Shown here: in pieces, positions 11,421 to 23,900 of the stretch | Numbering within the stretch: the first letter of the stretch is position 1 | Layout: every line of letters begins with the position of its first letter | DNA from: Cololabis saira | Lineage: Eukaryota > Chordata > Actinopteri > Beloniformes > Belonidae | Direction: 5' to 3' | DNA: 64,000 nt | NCBI RefSeq assembly: GCF_033807715.1 | Contig: NC_084599.1 | Span: 25,431,625 to 25,495,624 of the forward strand | The notes under the pieces: model-generated | The model's database searches: none | The model's input: only the letters and a program-made list of their open reading frames with translations | Told to the model about the DNA's origin: nothing | Program-made: the position numbers and the translations under genes

Positions 11421-12620
11421 AATGGACACACAGTGACACGTGGACAAAGCGACAGACAGACGCACACTCGAACCCGACTTCCGAGAGTGTCTACAGTAAG
11501 GACATTCCTGTGCTCCACACGCCTCGATCATTGTCTGCAGCAGCCATACAGTGGACAAAAGAGGCGTCATCTCTGCCTCTTCTGCCTCGGTGCCACACAA
11601 CGGTAAAATGTAACCATGTTACCTCATAAATTAGACTCTTCTCCCCATTAGACAGTTTTTTTTCTATTGCTGGTTGATGGAATCTGTATATGAGGTTCCT
11701 TTTTACTTTCTCCTGTTAAAGCTCCAAACGTTTTTCCAGCAGAGGCCTCGGTGACTCAGATATTTAAATGGGACAAAGGACAGCCCCCTGCAAATCAGTG
11801 CTTTTGTTTAAAAAGAAAAAAAGAAAAGGAAGCTCTCCAACATCTTTCAATGGCAGCAACTCTTGTGATACTCGTGCTGAAAACATAAGATCTATAGAAA
11901 GCTACAAGATAACCCTTTTCTTTGTGTTTTTTAATTTCTCTCGAACAAAGAAAGACACATAAAAAGCCTCTGAAAGGAGAGTGCATCGCTTCACATATAT
12001 GAGGCACTGAGCGAGAAACTGGCAAAAGCTTGAGTTTTGCACTGGACCTGTAATGGTTTGAAAGAATGTAAAGCCCATGACAAAAGCAACTACGAGGAGA
12101 AACAGAGAACAGGTGGTCATCGTTGCATCCCCCAGCATCGGCCCACAGACATGATATCAGCCAAGGGGTTTAGATTTCCGCGATAAAAACCCCAAGGTTT
12201 GTTTGCTCTTTATGCCTGCGAAGATGTGTGAAAAGATGCCGACCTCTAACCCCTTCCCATGTCTCTCTTCAGCCTTGAGGCTAAGAATAAGGATTCCAGT
12301 GCACAGGAAATCATCCATCGACGCTCGTTTGGGAAGGACAAATTGGATATGTGGGTGGATTAGGCCTTGGCTTCTGTTCCCCTTCGAGTCTGTAGTATTT
12401 TTGGAAATCTGAGGGCTGTGCTCAGGAGAAAATAAATAAACAATCAAACCCAGTAGTGTGTAGTTGATAAAGATCAGATAAAAGAACAAACACATGCAGT
12501 GTTATCCTAAACACCATCATGGAAGATTCATGCATCTGCCAAGAGGTAAGATGAGTAAGTACGGGCTATGACTAAAGGATCAGAGGTGCAAAGCACAATG
12601 ACAACAAAAGGGAAAACAAA
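11421..12620. other. Intergenic, no gene seen
   Basis: Non-repetitive sequence without recognisable exons, RNA genes or transposon ends. Confidence 0.5.
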
Positions 12621-12750
12621 TCATCCATCCATCCATCCATCCATCCATCCATCCATCCATCCATCTTTTACACCTATTCCATCCTGCTCCGGGTCATAGG
12701 GAGGAGCTGGAAGCCATCCCAGCTGTTATCGAGGGAGAGGCAGGGTGAAA
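12621..12750 (-). mobile_element. RTE-like LINE/SINE 3' end with (GGAT)n tail
   Basis: An (ATCC)n tract (12622-12665) abuts a block that reads on the minus strand as a degenerate form of the fish repeat end CCAGCAGACCCCNGTGACCCT... ending in GGATGGATGG. The same family recurs, on the + strand, at 16598-16731 and 29020-29170. The tail orientation shows the element points left. Confidence 0.6.
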
Positions 12751-13478
12751 ATAAAACATTTCATCATCACAGAATATGCACATTTCAGCAAGATTTTTAG
12801 GGGTGAAGCAAAAAAAACAAAGAAAAAAAGTAAAAAATTGTTTTTTTTTTAAATCTGAAACAAATTTAACAAACTGAAATAGTTTCACAACACACACACA
12901 CAAACGTATAAGTAAGCATTTGGCTTGTATTTGAGAAATGAACTCTATAAACGGTCATGTTTTCTGAAAAGTAGGGGTTTTTTGGACACAGACAATAATT
13001 ATCTTCATACATTTTTGCATTTCAGATGTTACGTGGCTGCAGATTTACTCTTCAGGATAGGCCATGGCTTTGTAGCGGTGTGAAATTAAAAAAAGAAGAA
13101 CGAGAAGCACGATGATGCGGAAAAAGGCACTGAATGGAGAAGTGATAGTTGGCTAATACCTGCACAAGCAGGCTGAGACGAGCTGCCAGCCAGGGGAGGC
13201 ATGCAGTGTTTAACTAAGTATGCATGTGTTTGGCTTTCAGCATGTGTTTGTGTGTTTAACCATGTGTGTCCTCCACTTATCTGTTCCCATCTGTGAGTGT
13301 GTGCGCGTATGTGTGTGGTTTAGGGTGGTTGTAACCATAGGAGCATGATGACAGACGAGCAGAGGGGAGGGCAGGCTGCGTGATGGGGCAGCAGGCAGAG
13401 CTTCAGGTGTGTGAGATAAAGCTGATGGTGGGATGGGAAGGATGCAGCGGGGCATAAGTGAATCTCATGGTAGTGGGT

Positions 13479-13479
<1 letters not shown>
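12751..13479. other. Intergenic, no gene seen
   Basis: AT-rich first half with A/T runs near 12810-12850, then T/G-rich sequence leading into the (TG)n tract. Nothing functional was recognised. Confidence 0.5.

Positions 13480-13528
<49 letters not shown>
13480..13528. repeat. (TG)n microsatellite
   Basis: About 24 uninterrupted TG units. It is translated as VCVCVC or HTHTHT in spurious overlapping frames. Confidence 0.95.
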
Positions 13529-13529
<1 letters not shown>

Positions 13530-13799
13530 TAGAGTTCTGCTTGAGTGAGCTTGAAGAATGCCCATGTAGATCCTGGCAGGAAAAGAAGCAGCCCCTTTCA
13601 TCACATTTCATCACATGTAGCTCAATGCCCCAAAACCCCACCCCAGATTTTCCTGCTCCGTCTCCAACTGGCCCTGCACTCCTTCCTTCATTTATGGCTC
13701 TTCGTGCACTTCCTCCATCATTGCAGGAGATGTATTTAGGAAGAAATTAGATTTTATTTTTGTCTTTCACCTCTTTGCTAATCCTTCCCTGCTGCTTCC

Positions 13800-14030
13800 C
13801 TCTCCTCTGTAGCGTGGGAGCTGTCGCTGGCGTTTGGTCTGACTCATACTCAGAGCTCTTGCAGCAAGCAGGTTCTTGCGCTTTAAAGGGCAGCGGCTAA
13901 TTAGCTATAATGGCTTCCATTTTGTTCTGGCCTTGCGTCATTTCTTTGATGTCGTGATTGGGAGAACCCAAGGAGGAATGCCAGACAATTTTCCATGTCT
14001 GATTTGTTGTAGGGGGTGCGGGGTGCGATA
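13800..14030. promoter_or_regulatory. Candidate noncoding regulatory element
   Basis: A compact, complex stretch with a homeodomain palindrome core (GGCTAATTAGCTATAATGGC, about 13893-13912). The surrounding sequence is free of repeats. Inference from composition and motif only. Confidence 0.3.
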
Positions 14031-16597
14031 ATGATGTCAAGTCAAACAGAAACAGTGCTGGTGCTTTTTCCATTGAATGATATGAAATATTTACTTATAT
14101 ACTTGGGGGACTTAACAACATGCTGTGCACTTTTGTGTCATATTCAACTTTAGGGAGTCTTTGAGGTTTGTAATAAGAAGTGATGGCACTAGAATGTAGT
14201 TATACCTTAATTACATCTTCTCTCACACACATGCTGCTGCTTTGACCCAACTTTTATTCCGAGTAAACTTGTGACTGCTTATTTTTGAAATAAAATGAAA
14301 TTAAAATGCACTTAACATCCCACTGCCTTTATTGCCAAGTCTTTTCACCAAACGTTTAGCAAATTTCACAGATTTATCACACTTTGCCTGAATGCTTTGA
14401 TCATAAAGACATAAGAATAAAATGTACATATTTATACCTTTATTCACTTTCAAGATATTTTTATTTTTTTTAAACTTTTTTTCTTTTTTGGTACATTTCT
14501 AAAAATAGTTTTATAACATACAGTTAGGTCACAACTCCATCCAACTGGAATTATAACCTTTTAAAAGTTGTCTTTTTTTTGTCAGCTGTTCGAATGTAAT
14601 TGGGTAAACTAGCATGACTTATAATTAAAAAGCTCATTTTTGGTAATTTGTGGAGTGGGTTGCTCTCCCAGACCCTAACTGCTCTTTCTTTTCAGCTGTG
14701 ACTTGTTACATTTTCTTTTTTGTCTTCAGCAGGTAAAATGCTGAATGTTCAGTTTTCTTCATCTTTTATTATTTACCTCATTTTGCAGTATATTTTGGCA
14801 TTCTTGTCTTTCTGCACTGGGAAATTCCATCTAAAACTTGTTACAATTGCATGAATCTGAGTAGGCAGTGTATGCAATGGAATATCTCATCTGTTGTATC
14901 CTGAATAAACATAGCATATAAGGGCCTTTCAAAGTCATACACAGACCATCATATGTCTCCTCTTGTTTAACAAGTGATTTTGTAAACTTCAAATGATGAG
15001 CTTTGTGAGCTCCAAGTCTTCTTAATAACGTAGGGGAGAGAGGTCCAAAACCTTTTTTTTCTGGTACAGGACAATCTTAGTTGTTGTATTATTTTTCCCT
15101 CTGCATGCTGCGCCACATTTAAATGTATTGCTCTTAAAGATGTTTTGTTTGTTAAAGAAGTTTAAAAGATGTTGGCAAAGTCTTATCAGGCCCTTTTTTC
15201 TTGGTTATGAATAGTTAATAATACATTTTCCTCTTGTGAAGTCTTTTCTTTATGATGGACTCAGATAATGACATACCAACTTCCAGGAAAGGCATCCTTG
15301 TGTTGGATGGACATTAGAAGGGTGTTTCTATTAAATTGTAAGGGTCATGTGATCATCTATTGATAAGGTCTTATTTGGATTTCAAAGTATTTTTAAGCTG
15401 CAAAGTTCACCAGTGTTTATGGCTCACAAAATCATAATTCCCAATGTTCCTGTTCCTTTGTGAAAGTTGTATTTTGTTAAAGGAGTCTAATTATGACTTG
15501 TTTCACTTGTATTTTACTCTGAAGGTTGTGAGTTGAAGCAACAGTTTCTGGATGCAAAGATAGTTGGAATCACTGTTCAAATTATTACGGTTGTTTTTTT
15601 TTTTACCTAGTTAACTGTTGGAGACATATGTTCAGTAAAAAGAATAATGCACAACTGTCTGTGAAACAGACTCGTGTTTAAATGTCCAATTATTTTGAAG
15701 CCATTAAAAAAGAGAGTTTTCAGCAGTTAAAAAAGTCTTATAACTGTAATTTGAATGCATCTTGCATAGACATCGGACCTATTTGGAACCGTTGCTAATT
15801 AGCGAAGTGTGACATTTATGGAATCTTCTGTAACCTCCACTTAAACTCTGAAACTGTCCCCTGATTCCTCGGTTCCCTATGGATCAGGCTGAGTGGTGTA
15901 CTATAGAAGCAGAACCCTTTGATCCTTCTTAACACACACAGAAAAGACAAACAGACATAAACACAAAAAAACACACACCATTGTGGCGCTAATGGTGCTT
16001 GAAGCCCAGTGCGGCTCAGCTCTCCCTTGGAGCGAGAAAGCGAGAGATGAAGGGGGAGAAGAGGTGGGGGAGCGTCAGTTTCCCCCCTCAGCATCTCTGA
16101 AATAGGTTTATCTCTGCCAGGGAGGTGTCTCTTTGTGTCTCCATGCCGGGGGCTGAAGAACGAGAGGATGCAGGCAGCCAGGAGACACAAGAAGAGGCAG
16201 TGAGCAAGGGAAAAAGCGTGATAGTGGATGGAGGGGGAGGTGAGCCTTCACTGAGATGGGGACCACCTGCGTCGCCTCCTTTGCCGGGAGATTATGCGGG
16301 CACACAAAGCAGTGGCGGGAGGAGAGCAGGGGCACTGGGGGAGCCCTGCATCAGGAGAGTGAGCAGCGTGGAAAGTGGAGGTGGCGTGGGTGCCATGGGT
16401 CTGCCATGTAGCATACCACCTCCCTACAACTGCCTCACAAGAAACCACCATTTCTCCTCGTTGTCCTCCTTCTGCCCTTTTCACTCGTTTCACATGTAGT
16501 AGATAAAACAAATGAACAGAGTCAGACCCAGCTACCCGCTCGACTGTTGCTCAGCTGTTTATGTATAAAATAAAGTTAAGATAAAATGAATATATAA
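14031..16597. other. Intergenic, no gene seen
   Basis: AT-rich from about 14.0 to 15.8 kb with many T-runs. It becomes G-rich and more complex at about 15.9-16.5 kb, where several frames stay open by chance. No gene or clear transposon was recognised. Confidence 0.5.
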
Positions 16598-16731
16598 GCC
16601 CTGCAATGGACTGGTGATCTGTCCAGGGTGAACCCCTGCCTCTCACTTGTAATGAGCTGGGATAGACTCCAGCAGACCCCCGTGACCCTGCAAAGGATAA
16701 AGCGGGTATAGAAAATGGATGGATTGATGAA
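16598..16731 (+). mobile_element. RTE-like LINE/SINE 3' end with GGAT-type tail
   Basis: The block runs CTGCAATGGACTGGTGATCT ... CTCCAGCAGACCCCCGTGAC ... AAAATGGATGGATTGATG. This is the widespread fish 3' end (dividing-line text: ACTGG.GACCTGTCCAGGGTG ... GACCCTGCA.AGGATAAGCGG). Only the 3' part is present, as expected for a truncated retroposon copy. Confidence 0.75.
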
Positions 16732-16829
16732 TATATAAGACAGAGTTGGGGAACACTAATATAAGATATGAAATTGGTTTTGAATGTGTGAAATAGGTCT
16801 ATCAAAGCTTTATTTGTACTTTTTTTTTG

Positions 16830-17700
16830 TTCAATTCAGTTCAATTCAATTTTATTTGTATAGCGTCTAATACAACAAACTTGAAATCAGTGTCTTCATG
16901 TTTGCCAGAAACATTATTTCAAATCAAGCACCGGAGTACTTTTTCAAACAGTTATTAAAGTCAAGTGACAGACATAATCATAACACCAGAATTGCCAGCC
17001 TTGGGCATCTGACACTCCCTGCTCCAAAAACGAACCTCCTCAAAAAAACAGCTATGTAGCGATCAATAACTTATTGGAACAGGTTACCACCCCACATTAA
17101 TATAGTACAAAGTAAATTGTCATTTAAATATGCTATAAAGAAACACTTGTTGTCATTTACTACATGACTGGAGTGTTATTTTTGTTTTGTTGTATTTGAT
17201 TTTGTAGAGTGGATTATGATCATGTGTTCTTTGTAATTTAATACTGTAGAATGCATTACATTAATTATTTATAATCATTTTTTATAGAATAAATTGCAAT
17301 CATGTATTTCATTTTCTATACTGCTCAGTAAAACCTTTGTATATCGTGTATTGTATATTGTATATTATGTATTGTATTTTCTTTTTATGTGTATGGACCC
17401 TAGGAAGAATAGCTGCTACTTAGGTAGTAGCTAATGGGGATCCTAATAAACAAAACAAAAAAAAACAAAAAAAAAAACCAACAGATGTTGTTTCTAGGCG
17501 CTTTCCAGAGACCCAGAGCATGACCCCCGAGCAATTATTACATAAACAATGGCAGGTAAAAACTCCCCTAGTGGGAGAAAAACCTTAAGCCAAACAGTGG
17601 CAAGGAAAAACTCCCCTTTAGGAGGGAAGAAACCTGGACCAGGACCTGGATCATAAGGGGGGACCCTCCTGCCGAGGGCCAGACTGGGGTGGGGTTTTAG
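16830..17700 (-). mobile_element. Retroposon 3' end split by a later LINE insertion (16830-16885 and about 17480-17700)
   Basis: The left piece (TTCAATTCAATTTTATTTGT then ATAGCGTC) and the right piece (GGCGCTTTCCAGAGACCCAG through GGACCCTCCTGCCGAGGGCC) normally adjoin in a common fish retroposon, here in minus orientation with an (ATTGA)n-type tail on the left. About 0.6 kb of another LINE lies between them. Family recognition is from memory; I cannot name the subfamily. Confidence 0.6.
16886..17478 (+). mobile_element. 3' fragment of a non-LTR retrotransposon (LINE)
   Basis: A decayed + strand frame contains the typical C-terminal LINE signature: a HNHNTRIASLGHLTLP-like stretch, then WNRLPPHINIVQSKLSFKYA. 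This is followed by a 3' UTR ending GGACCCTAGGAAGAATAGCT ... GGGGATCCTAATAAACAAAA and an A-rich tail. The open frame is broken by a stop (TAG near 17057), so it is inactive. Confidence 0.75.
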
Positions 17701-18260
17701 TATGTATCATGACTTTATGGATGTATACTGTCTGCTCAAGGGAGAAGAATAATTTCCATTTTCTTGAAAAAAACTAAACACGCCCCTTTATTATGTAGCT
17801 TTTAGAACCACTTTTAGTTCCAGTAACTTGAAATAATCTTTTAATGTTTGTGGTTATCAGTCTTTTTCATAACTATGGTGGAATTGTGGCTCACCTTTCT
17901 TTACAATCTTGCTTCAGTTCATTAAGATTTGTTTATGAAAAGCTCTCTTAAGGTTTCACCACACCATCTCATCATAGAAACACCTTGATTCATTTATTTT
18001 GCAACCATTCTGTTGATGACCTCAAGTTTTCTTCTGCAATACTTTGATATATACTGAGTTCATGGCTGACTCAATGGTTGTGAGGTGCATAGAACCTGTG
18101 GCTTCAACAGGAGCCCAAATCTGCTCCACCACTGTGCTTGGCAGTTGGCATGAGGTGTTTTTGTTGAAGTGCTGTGATCAGTTGACTAATACTGTAAATT
18201 CTGGCGACTTTTGTATTGTCTGTCTAAAGGAAATTGTTCCAGGTGCCATCTTTCTATAGA
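17700..18260 (-). pseudogene. Tc1/mariner-like transposase remnant
   Basis: On the minus strand the sequence aligns by eye with the conserved C-terminal half of fish Tc1-like transposases: the ...TEWL..., LNPIE..W..LK and ...K.L..V..KSGSKSY-like tail (about 17780-18000), then the upstream DDE-region segment around 18030-18240. Frameshifts, stops and an internal deletion near 18020 show it is long dead. No terminal inverted repeats were found. Confidence 0.7.
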
Positions 18261-21200
18261 CATACAATTTTAAATAAATCAATAATGGCACATTGCAATT
18301 GATCAATTGTTGCAGTTCATTTGAGGTCTGTGGGATCTGTCCTCTCTGTGGGATGGTGAGTTTGTGATATTTGTCTCTTAGTATCTGTCCATATATAGCT
18401 GCAATTCATCCATCATTGTACCCTGCATTCAGTAAAGCTGATCTATTGTGGTTAAATTACTTTGGTCCCTTCTTCCCAGTGTCATGGATGTTCTCACATC
18501 TGTGAGCCCAGTTGTCCTGCGTGGACAGGAGCTCAGTGACTGCTCAGTCCTCATTGTTTCAAGCACTGTCACAGGTTGAGATTGATAATGTCTTCTGGTT
18601 AATTATTTCAGGCATGTCTATTGGTCTGCAGATGGACTTATGTTGACTCCCAACCCCTCCATCAATGTACAATGATGCCGTTTGGACCTCCCATTCACAG
18701 GACGGGCTCTGAAATCTAATAATTGCAGAGGTCCTTTTGTCTTTTTGCTGATGCGGGCTATTAGAGGAGCAGCTAGAGCATCTTGGCTCAGGTCTGGGTC
18801 GTGCCAGTTTTGACAAAGCTATTCTGTAAAGCCCCCCCCCATCTCGTCATCCTTCTTTCCATTTCAAAGACTTGCCCGAAGAAGCTGCAGACCTCAGCAA
18901 ATTCCCAGCCCAAGGTGAAGAGGAGAACAGAAGGAGCAATAGAACAGAGGAGGACCGACCACAGAGGCAACCTGTGCTTCTCAAGGTCTCCTTGAATGGG
19001 CTTTTTAGGTATTCATTGTTGGCTTCTCTTTCACCTACTCTCTATTCTTCAAAGTGCTTTTGGAGCCCTGGCTTGGCGTGGGTCTAAGCTCGCATCCTTC
19101 CAAGAAAGAGCTCTGCAGGCAACACTGATGTTCTAATCGGAACGCTATGGTGGTAGCTTTGTGTGCAGCACTAGGGGAACTGAGGACTCACATCCTGGCG
19201 CGCACTATCCCTTTGTCCCAATGCAGGGTGCCGCAACCAGGATTAAAACCTGCCACAATGGAGGTCACCCCAAAAATCTACCCCTTTACTCCCATAGGTT
19301 TTGTGTCTGCAGAGACAAATGGACAGTAACAGGTTCTCAACGTTTTGTTTATGTTTTACACTGAGATAAGGAAATGTCACATTTTAGTGCTCATTTGCCT
19401 GTTTGAGAAACGATAAATGAGAAACCAGGTTAAAGATCAGTCTAAGACTATTAGCAGATCAGGACTGCTCCCGTCTCGCCATGTTTGCCTATGTGTCCTT
19501 GTGGGCTTATTGTATATTAATGAGTCTACGTTATCTATGCTTGTCAGTTTGAATATACATGCATGTGTGTCAGATTGTGTAGGGGCCAATTTCAAAGCTG
19601 ACCCCAAATTGTATTTTTCTCCTAAATTTAACTATCTGACAAAATAAAAGTTGACCTATTTGAATAAAAAAAAAGACAAATAGGGGTTGCAAAAGTTTAA
19701 AAAGCTAGATTTCTATGGCAACATTCAGTGACTCTCCTGACTGGAGGCATTCACAGAACAGAAATATTACATATATTATAGATTGCAGCTTAAGGATGCT
19801 CAAGCAATGAGAGCATTTTTTTCTTTCAGCAAGCTAATCAAGTCAGATATAGATAAAGCTTGACATAACGCCAGCAGATATACTGAGGCCTATCAAGTGA
19901 TGTGGCATCTGCATCTCAACTGTGCTACAGGTGCAGTGTTTGTTCCACACAAGCGTGGAGGAAAAGAGAGGCACAGCATCTGCTGAGGATATGTTGTGAT
20001 TTACGAAGCAGTTTGTCCTTCCAAGCCTTCAAAAGTTTGGATACCCCTTATGAAAATACACACGATTTTTTTTTTCTCTACGTCTGAGGGTAAAATTACA
20101 TTTTAAGTAAATACATTTTTAAATAAAATGACAAAATAATGAGATAATTTTATTATATAATTTTTTGTATGACTTTCTTCATGTCAAAAATGTATATACC
20201 TTGTATTATTATTAGTCAGTATTACTGTCTTTAAACATGTGTTTTAAAAGATCTTGGTTCAAACACTTTTGGTCCACAGGCTTCTTCCATTTTCAGTGCT
20301 TTTTCATTTAGTTAATCTTAAACCTCTTTGCAAGTAAGCAGAAGGTATGGCTAGGGTCACAGTCCATCCTGACCTTACCCAAGTCTTAACTCATGGAATT
20401 ATGACCGTTTCTGTTAGAGTGTTTCTGTTACGGTAGAAGACTGGATAATGTCTGTAGTGACATGAATTCTCAAACTCTTCTATTAGCTGTGAAGATTCCA
20501 TAAAAGTGCCAATAAGCCAAAACTGTCAAGCTTTTCCTGAGAGAGCCAAACTGAAAGTGTGGTTTCTGGTATTACATTAGTTATTCCTGAACCATTACTA
20601 CTTGCCATTATTGTGTTTTTTGATAAACGCACGTGTGCTTCATCTGCAACAGATAGATAGAATTAGTCAGAGTTATGTGCACATAAGGTCCTGATGGGTT
20701 CAGGTCTTCTCAATAAAACATTGCATAACTGCTTTTAAAGTTGTGGTTATAGAAAGGAGTAATCTCAATATGATATTACACAAATAAAAGTCAGTTTTGC
20801 AGTATCACCTCAGTGAGGGCACATAACAATTATTAAGCTCATGAAGTTGCAAAAACTTTAGAAATGTTCGAAGAATATTGCAAAGTGACTATAATGTAGC
20901 ATTGCATTGCAGTGACACTGACTAATTTCCTCTTCTGTGCAGAAACCTCAGACTGTCAACTAACTGAAAAGCCCCAGAGAATGCCACTGTTCTCCTCCCA
21001 CGCTGTCTTTGGTCTCTGCAGACACTCAGACGTGTCATAAAAAGTATCAAGTGGAACAACCGATGATGACATTATTACACGTATAATCGTCTTCTCACTT
21101 CAGTCAACAATAAGTTCTGCAAGGAACGAAACAATGGTGGACATGAGTTTTAGTCCATGTCTCTCTCGGACAAGATGACTCCAATTAGTGGGAGGTTTTT

Positions 21201-21692
21201 TTCTTTTCAATAAAAAAAAGTGATTTATTTATTATGTAATCCACACCAGATGAATATAAAAAGAGTTATAACATTTTTTCAAAACATTGTAGTTTCATTA
21301 GATTTAAAAAAAAAAAAACATAAAGCATCATATTTTTAATTTATTCATAGGTGGACTTTTGGATTACATTACGTTGCAGAGCTGTTTTGGTTATGTGTTT
21401 AACCCTTTAATACTCACAAAAACATTGTTAAAACATTGTGCAACAAAACCCTGTTGTCTTCATCGTTTGTTATGGTTTTTCTTCCAGCTCCTCTGCAAAG
21501 CGTGTCTTCCGTCGTCATCCGCTGTGATACTGACAGACTCTGTGATGACCTCGAGGACAGGCCACATTCCTCTCCACAGCACGCTCCCGCTCTTGCACAT
21601 CTCTACCATGCAGAGCCCCAGCCTTTATGTAATAAATGTTCAGTGCTTTAATCAATTTGCAATGCTTTGGGAGCATCTCTCTTGATTTAGCC

Positions 21693-21693
<1 letters not shown>
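18261..21693. other. Intergenic, no gene seen
   Basis: Mostly AT-rich noncoding sequence. It contains a 14-bp palindrome CAATTGATCAATTG at 18296-18309 and A-runs near 19666 and 21307. About 18780-19330 has higher complexity, but no splice-linked frame or domain was recognised. Confidence 0.5.

Positions 21694-21768
<75 letters not shown>
21694..21768. repeat. (GA)n microsatellite
   Basis: About 37 uninterrupted GA units. It accounts for the Ser-Leu repeat ORF on the minus strand. Confidence 0.95.
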
Positions 21769-21772
<4 letters not shown>

Positions 21773-22298
21773 ATGAGTGAGAGACAAGGATGCATCAGAA
21801 CACAGAAGACAAGAAGGATTCCTGTGAATGTGGTGAGAGCATGGGGCGCAGAAGTAGGAGCAAGGGGGGTCTGTTAAAGAAAAGACTTCCTGTGGCGTAA
21901 ATAGTATTCATGGATGACAGATTGCCCATGGAGGATAGATGAGGGTCTTCTTCTCTGCAGAGTTGGAGTTGAATCATTCTTTGCCTGGCTTTTCTGCCTG
22001 ACGCAGCTCGCCGAGGGGCTCCTTTGTGCTGTAGCAGCAGGTAGCGATAGAGTGGCAGGTCAACTCCCGGGCCAGCACCACAAACCCCTTGTCCCACTGA
22101 CCCCTGCTGAGACTTTTTCTGTGCAAGAGTGAAAGTGTAATATTGTGCATGGGTGTGCATTGTAGGAGGGAGGGAGGGAGGGAGGGAGGAAGGGATTCAT
22201 AGAAAACAGCAATTAAAAAAGGTGGAAAGACCGATTGTGATTGAATTATGTGCTCTTGGCTTGGTCATGTTTATAAACATTAGATTATCTTAACCCTC
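21769..22298. other. Intergenic with a short (GGGA)n tract
   Basis: Complex, moderately GC-rich sequence at about 21800-22130, then (GGGA)n at about 22165-22190. No gene was recognised. Confidence 0.5.
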
Positions 22299-22350
22299 TA
22301 TACTTGAATTCCCCTCGGGATCAATAAAGTATCTATCTATCTGTCTATTC
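22299..22350 (+). mobile_element. LINE 3' tail fragment with (TATC)n end
   Basis: TTGAATTCCCCTCGGGATCA, AATAAAGTATCTATCTATCT matches the usual 3' terminus of a fish non-LTR retrotransposon (AATTTCCC.TCGGGA.CAATAAAGTATCTATC). Only about 50 bases remain. Confidence 0.6.
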
Positions 22351-22429
22351 AGTTTGAAGGTTGAATGAGAGCCATTTCTGCAAGAATGAAAAAAAATACA
22401 TTGATAATTTCCTTAAAAAATATAAATAT

Positions 22430-22461
22430 GCCTTCCATATGAATGCCTCATATGGAAGCAT
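22430..22461. other. Inverted repeat hairpin
   Basis: Arms CTTCCATATGA (22432-22442) and TCATATGGAAG (22448-22458) are exact complements around a 5-base loop, with further partial pairing outside. The surroundings are AT-rich. The loop is too short for a typical pre-miRNA, and no function is suggested. Confidence 0.55.
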
Positions 22462-22599
22462 AATTTTCCTCATGTTAGAAGTTTTTTTTTTTTATCATTC
22501 CAAATTCTAAATAATTTGAGGACATTTTTGAAAATCTGTTTTCTTTCCATTCCCCATGGTAACTCCAACAGTTTTCCCAGTGGGTGGTTCACTCAGCGA

Positions 22600-23056
22600 C
22601 ATCAGTGTAGAATGGAACTGCTCTCATAGCACACGACCTAATCGAATAACTGCCTCAGCATGGCGCCCAGCGTGAGCGCCGTCCCCAGAGGGGAGCTTGA
22701 CCGAAGGCTGCAGGTACTTTTCATTGCTGCCTGGCAAGCTGACTCCTTTCCACAGAGTCCTGCTGCTAGAAATTTGTCGGCCCCCTCTGGCTTTCTTTCT
22801 GAGAGTGTCATTTGAGAGGCCCCTGATGGGAGATTTGTTGATATGATAACTCGATTAGACTACAGGATGGATGACACGGTGGCAGCAAGCCAGTCAGCAG
22901 CACACAGGGAGGTGATGATTCTTCTCTTTAACCTCTCCTCAGGAGCCTGGCATTCTTCACCTGCCCTTGGCTAATCACTCTCGCTGCCCAGGAAGGTGGA
23001 AGAAAGGTTAGGTCAGGGCTTGTTTAAATTTGAAGGATGGTGCAAACCGGTGTTGC
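22600..23056 (+). promoter_or_regulatory. Candidate enhancer, copy A of a duplicated noncoding element
   Basis: From about 22708 to 22949 this aligns in the same orientation with 51552-51765. A 41-base core (about 22818-22858, containing GATTTGTTGATATGATAAC then GATTAG) differs from copy B at two positions. Flanking blocks also match: CTGCAGGTA..TT.TCA.TGCTG, TCCTGCTGCTA.AAATTTGT, and TTCTCTTTAACCTCTCCTCA. A further shared block, GGTGCAA.CC..TGTT, lies near 23036-23055. There are no terminal repeats, tails or long ORF. The core holds GATA-type (TGATAA) and bicoid/OTX-type (GATTA) motifs. Enhancer function is inferred from selective preservation of the blocks. Confidence 0.6.
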
Positions 23057-23479
23057 CCTGCATTCCCTTTGCCTCAGGATCTTCAAAAGGTTATTTGTTG
23101 GAATGCCTTTCAATAATGCATCACAATGAAGGCATCTAAGACATCTGAAGGGTCTCTTGCTGTGTCTTAAGTTGCAAACGGCAAGGAAGAGTTTCATTTA
23201 AAACGTGTTTTTCTCATTAAATCAAACAAATGCGATAATTATTTCAAAACTCTCCAGTGATGTCAACTGCAGCTTCATTTAATATCTGAAATCAGGTGGT
23301 TAAATTCTCCAGGGTTTCATTGGCTGGGACCACAGAGGTCATAGAACTTTCTTCACAAGTTTTCACCATCCTAACGACAGCAAAAGATGCTTCTAGATGC
23401 ACAATACCTTCCGTGTATCTCCTCCAGGTTATTTGTTACATAGTGTACTGGGGCCATTTAAGTCAATTAAGTTCACATC

Positions 23480-23900
23480 TCCACTTTGGCCAGACAAGGG
23501 ATTGAGGCAAAACGAGAAGCGTTAAAGACCAACAGGAGCCTCCCCTTCCCAGCCCAGGCATTGAGGAGCAGCAAAAAGGACACCAAACAAAGGGCGGCCC
23601 CTCTGTATCTCAATGACTCCTCTCTTTGTTGCCTTCTTTGGCCCCATAAAGGAAGAGGGACGCTCTTGTTTGCCCAGGAGGTGGTTTAATAGCCCTGGGT
23701 AGAACAATGGCACCACATTGAAGCCATCCAGAGGGGTTCATTATATGGGGCTGTCCCAAAACGCACAGTCTCTGGACATTCCCACTGGAGTGTTGGGTGA
23801 ATAGTCCTGATGGGCGGGGCGGGCCAGGGAGGGCATTCAGGGGGGAGAATGGAGACCATTGAGGTGACAAGCAGGTTCCATCTGCCCCCAGTGCCTCCTC
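23480..23900. promoter_or_regulatory. Candidate noncoding regulatory element with SOX-type motifs
   Basis: Complex sequence with several SOX-core matches within about 130 bp: AACAAAG (23586-23592), CTTTGTT (23625-23631) and AACAATGG (23703-23710). It is free of recognisable repeats. Function is inferred only; SOX cores are short and common. Confidence 0.3.

Noticed and set aside
21515..21787. Ser-Leu repeat ORF on the minus strand
   Set aside because: Translation of the (GA)n microsatellite.
22430..22461. Hairpin considered as a microRNA precursor
   Set aside because: Loop of 5 bases and a stem of about 11-15 pairs are too short for a standard pre-miRNA.
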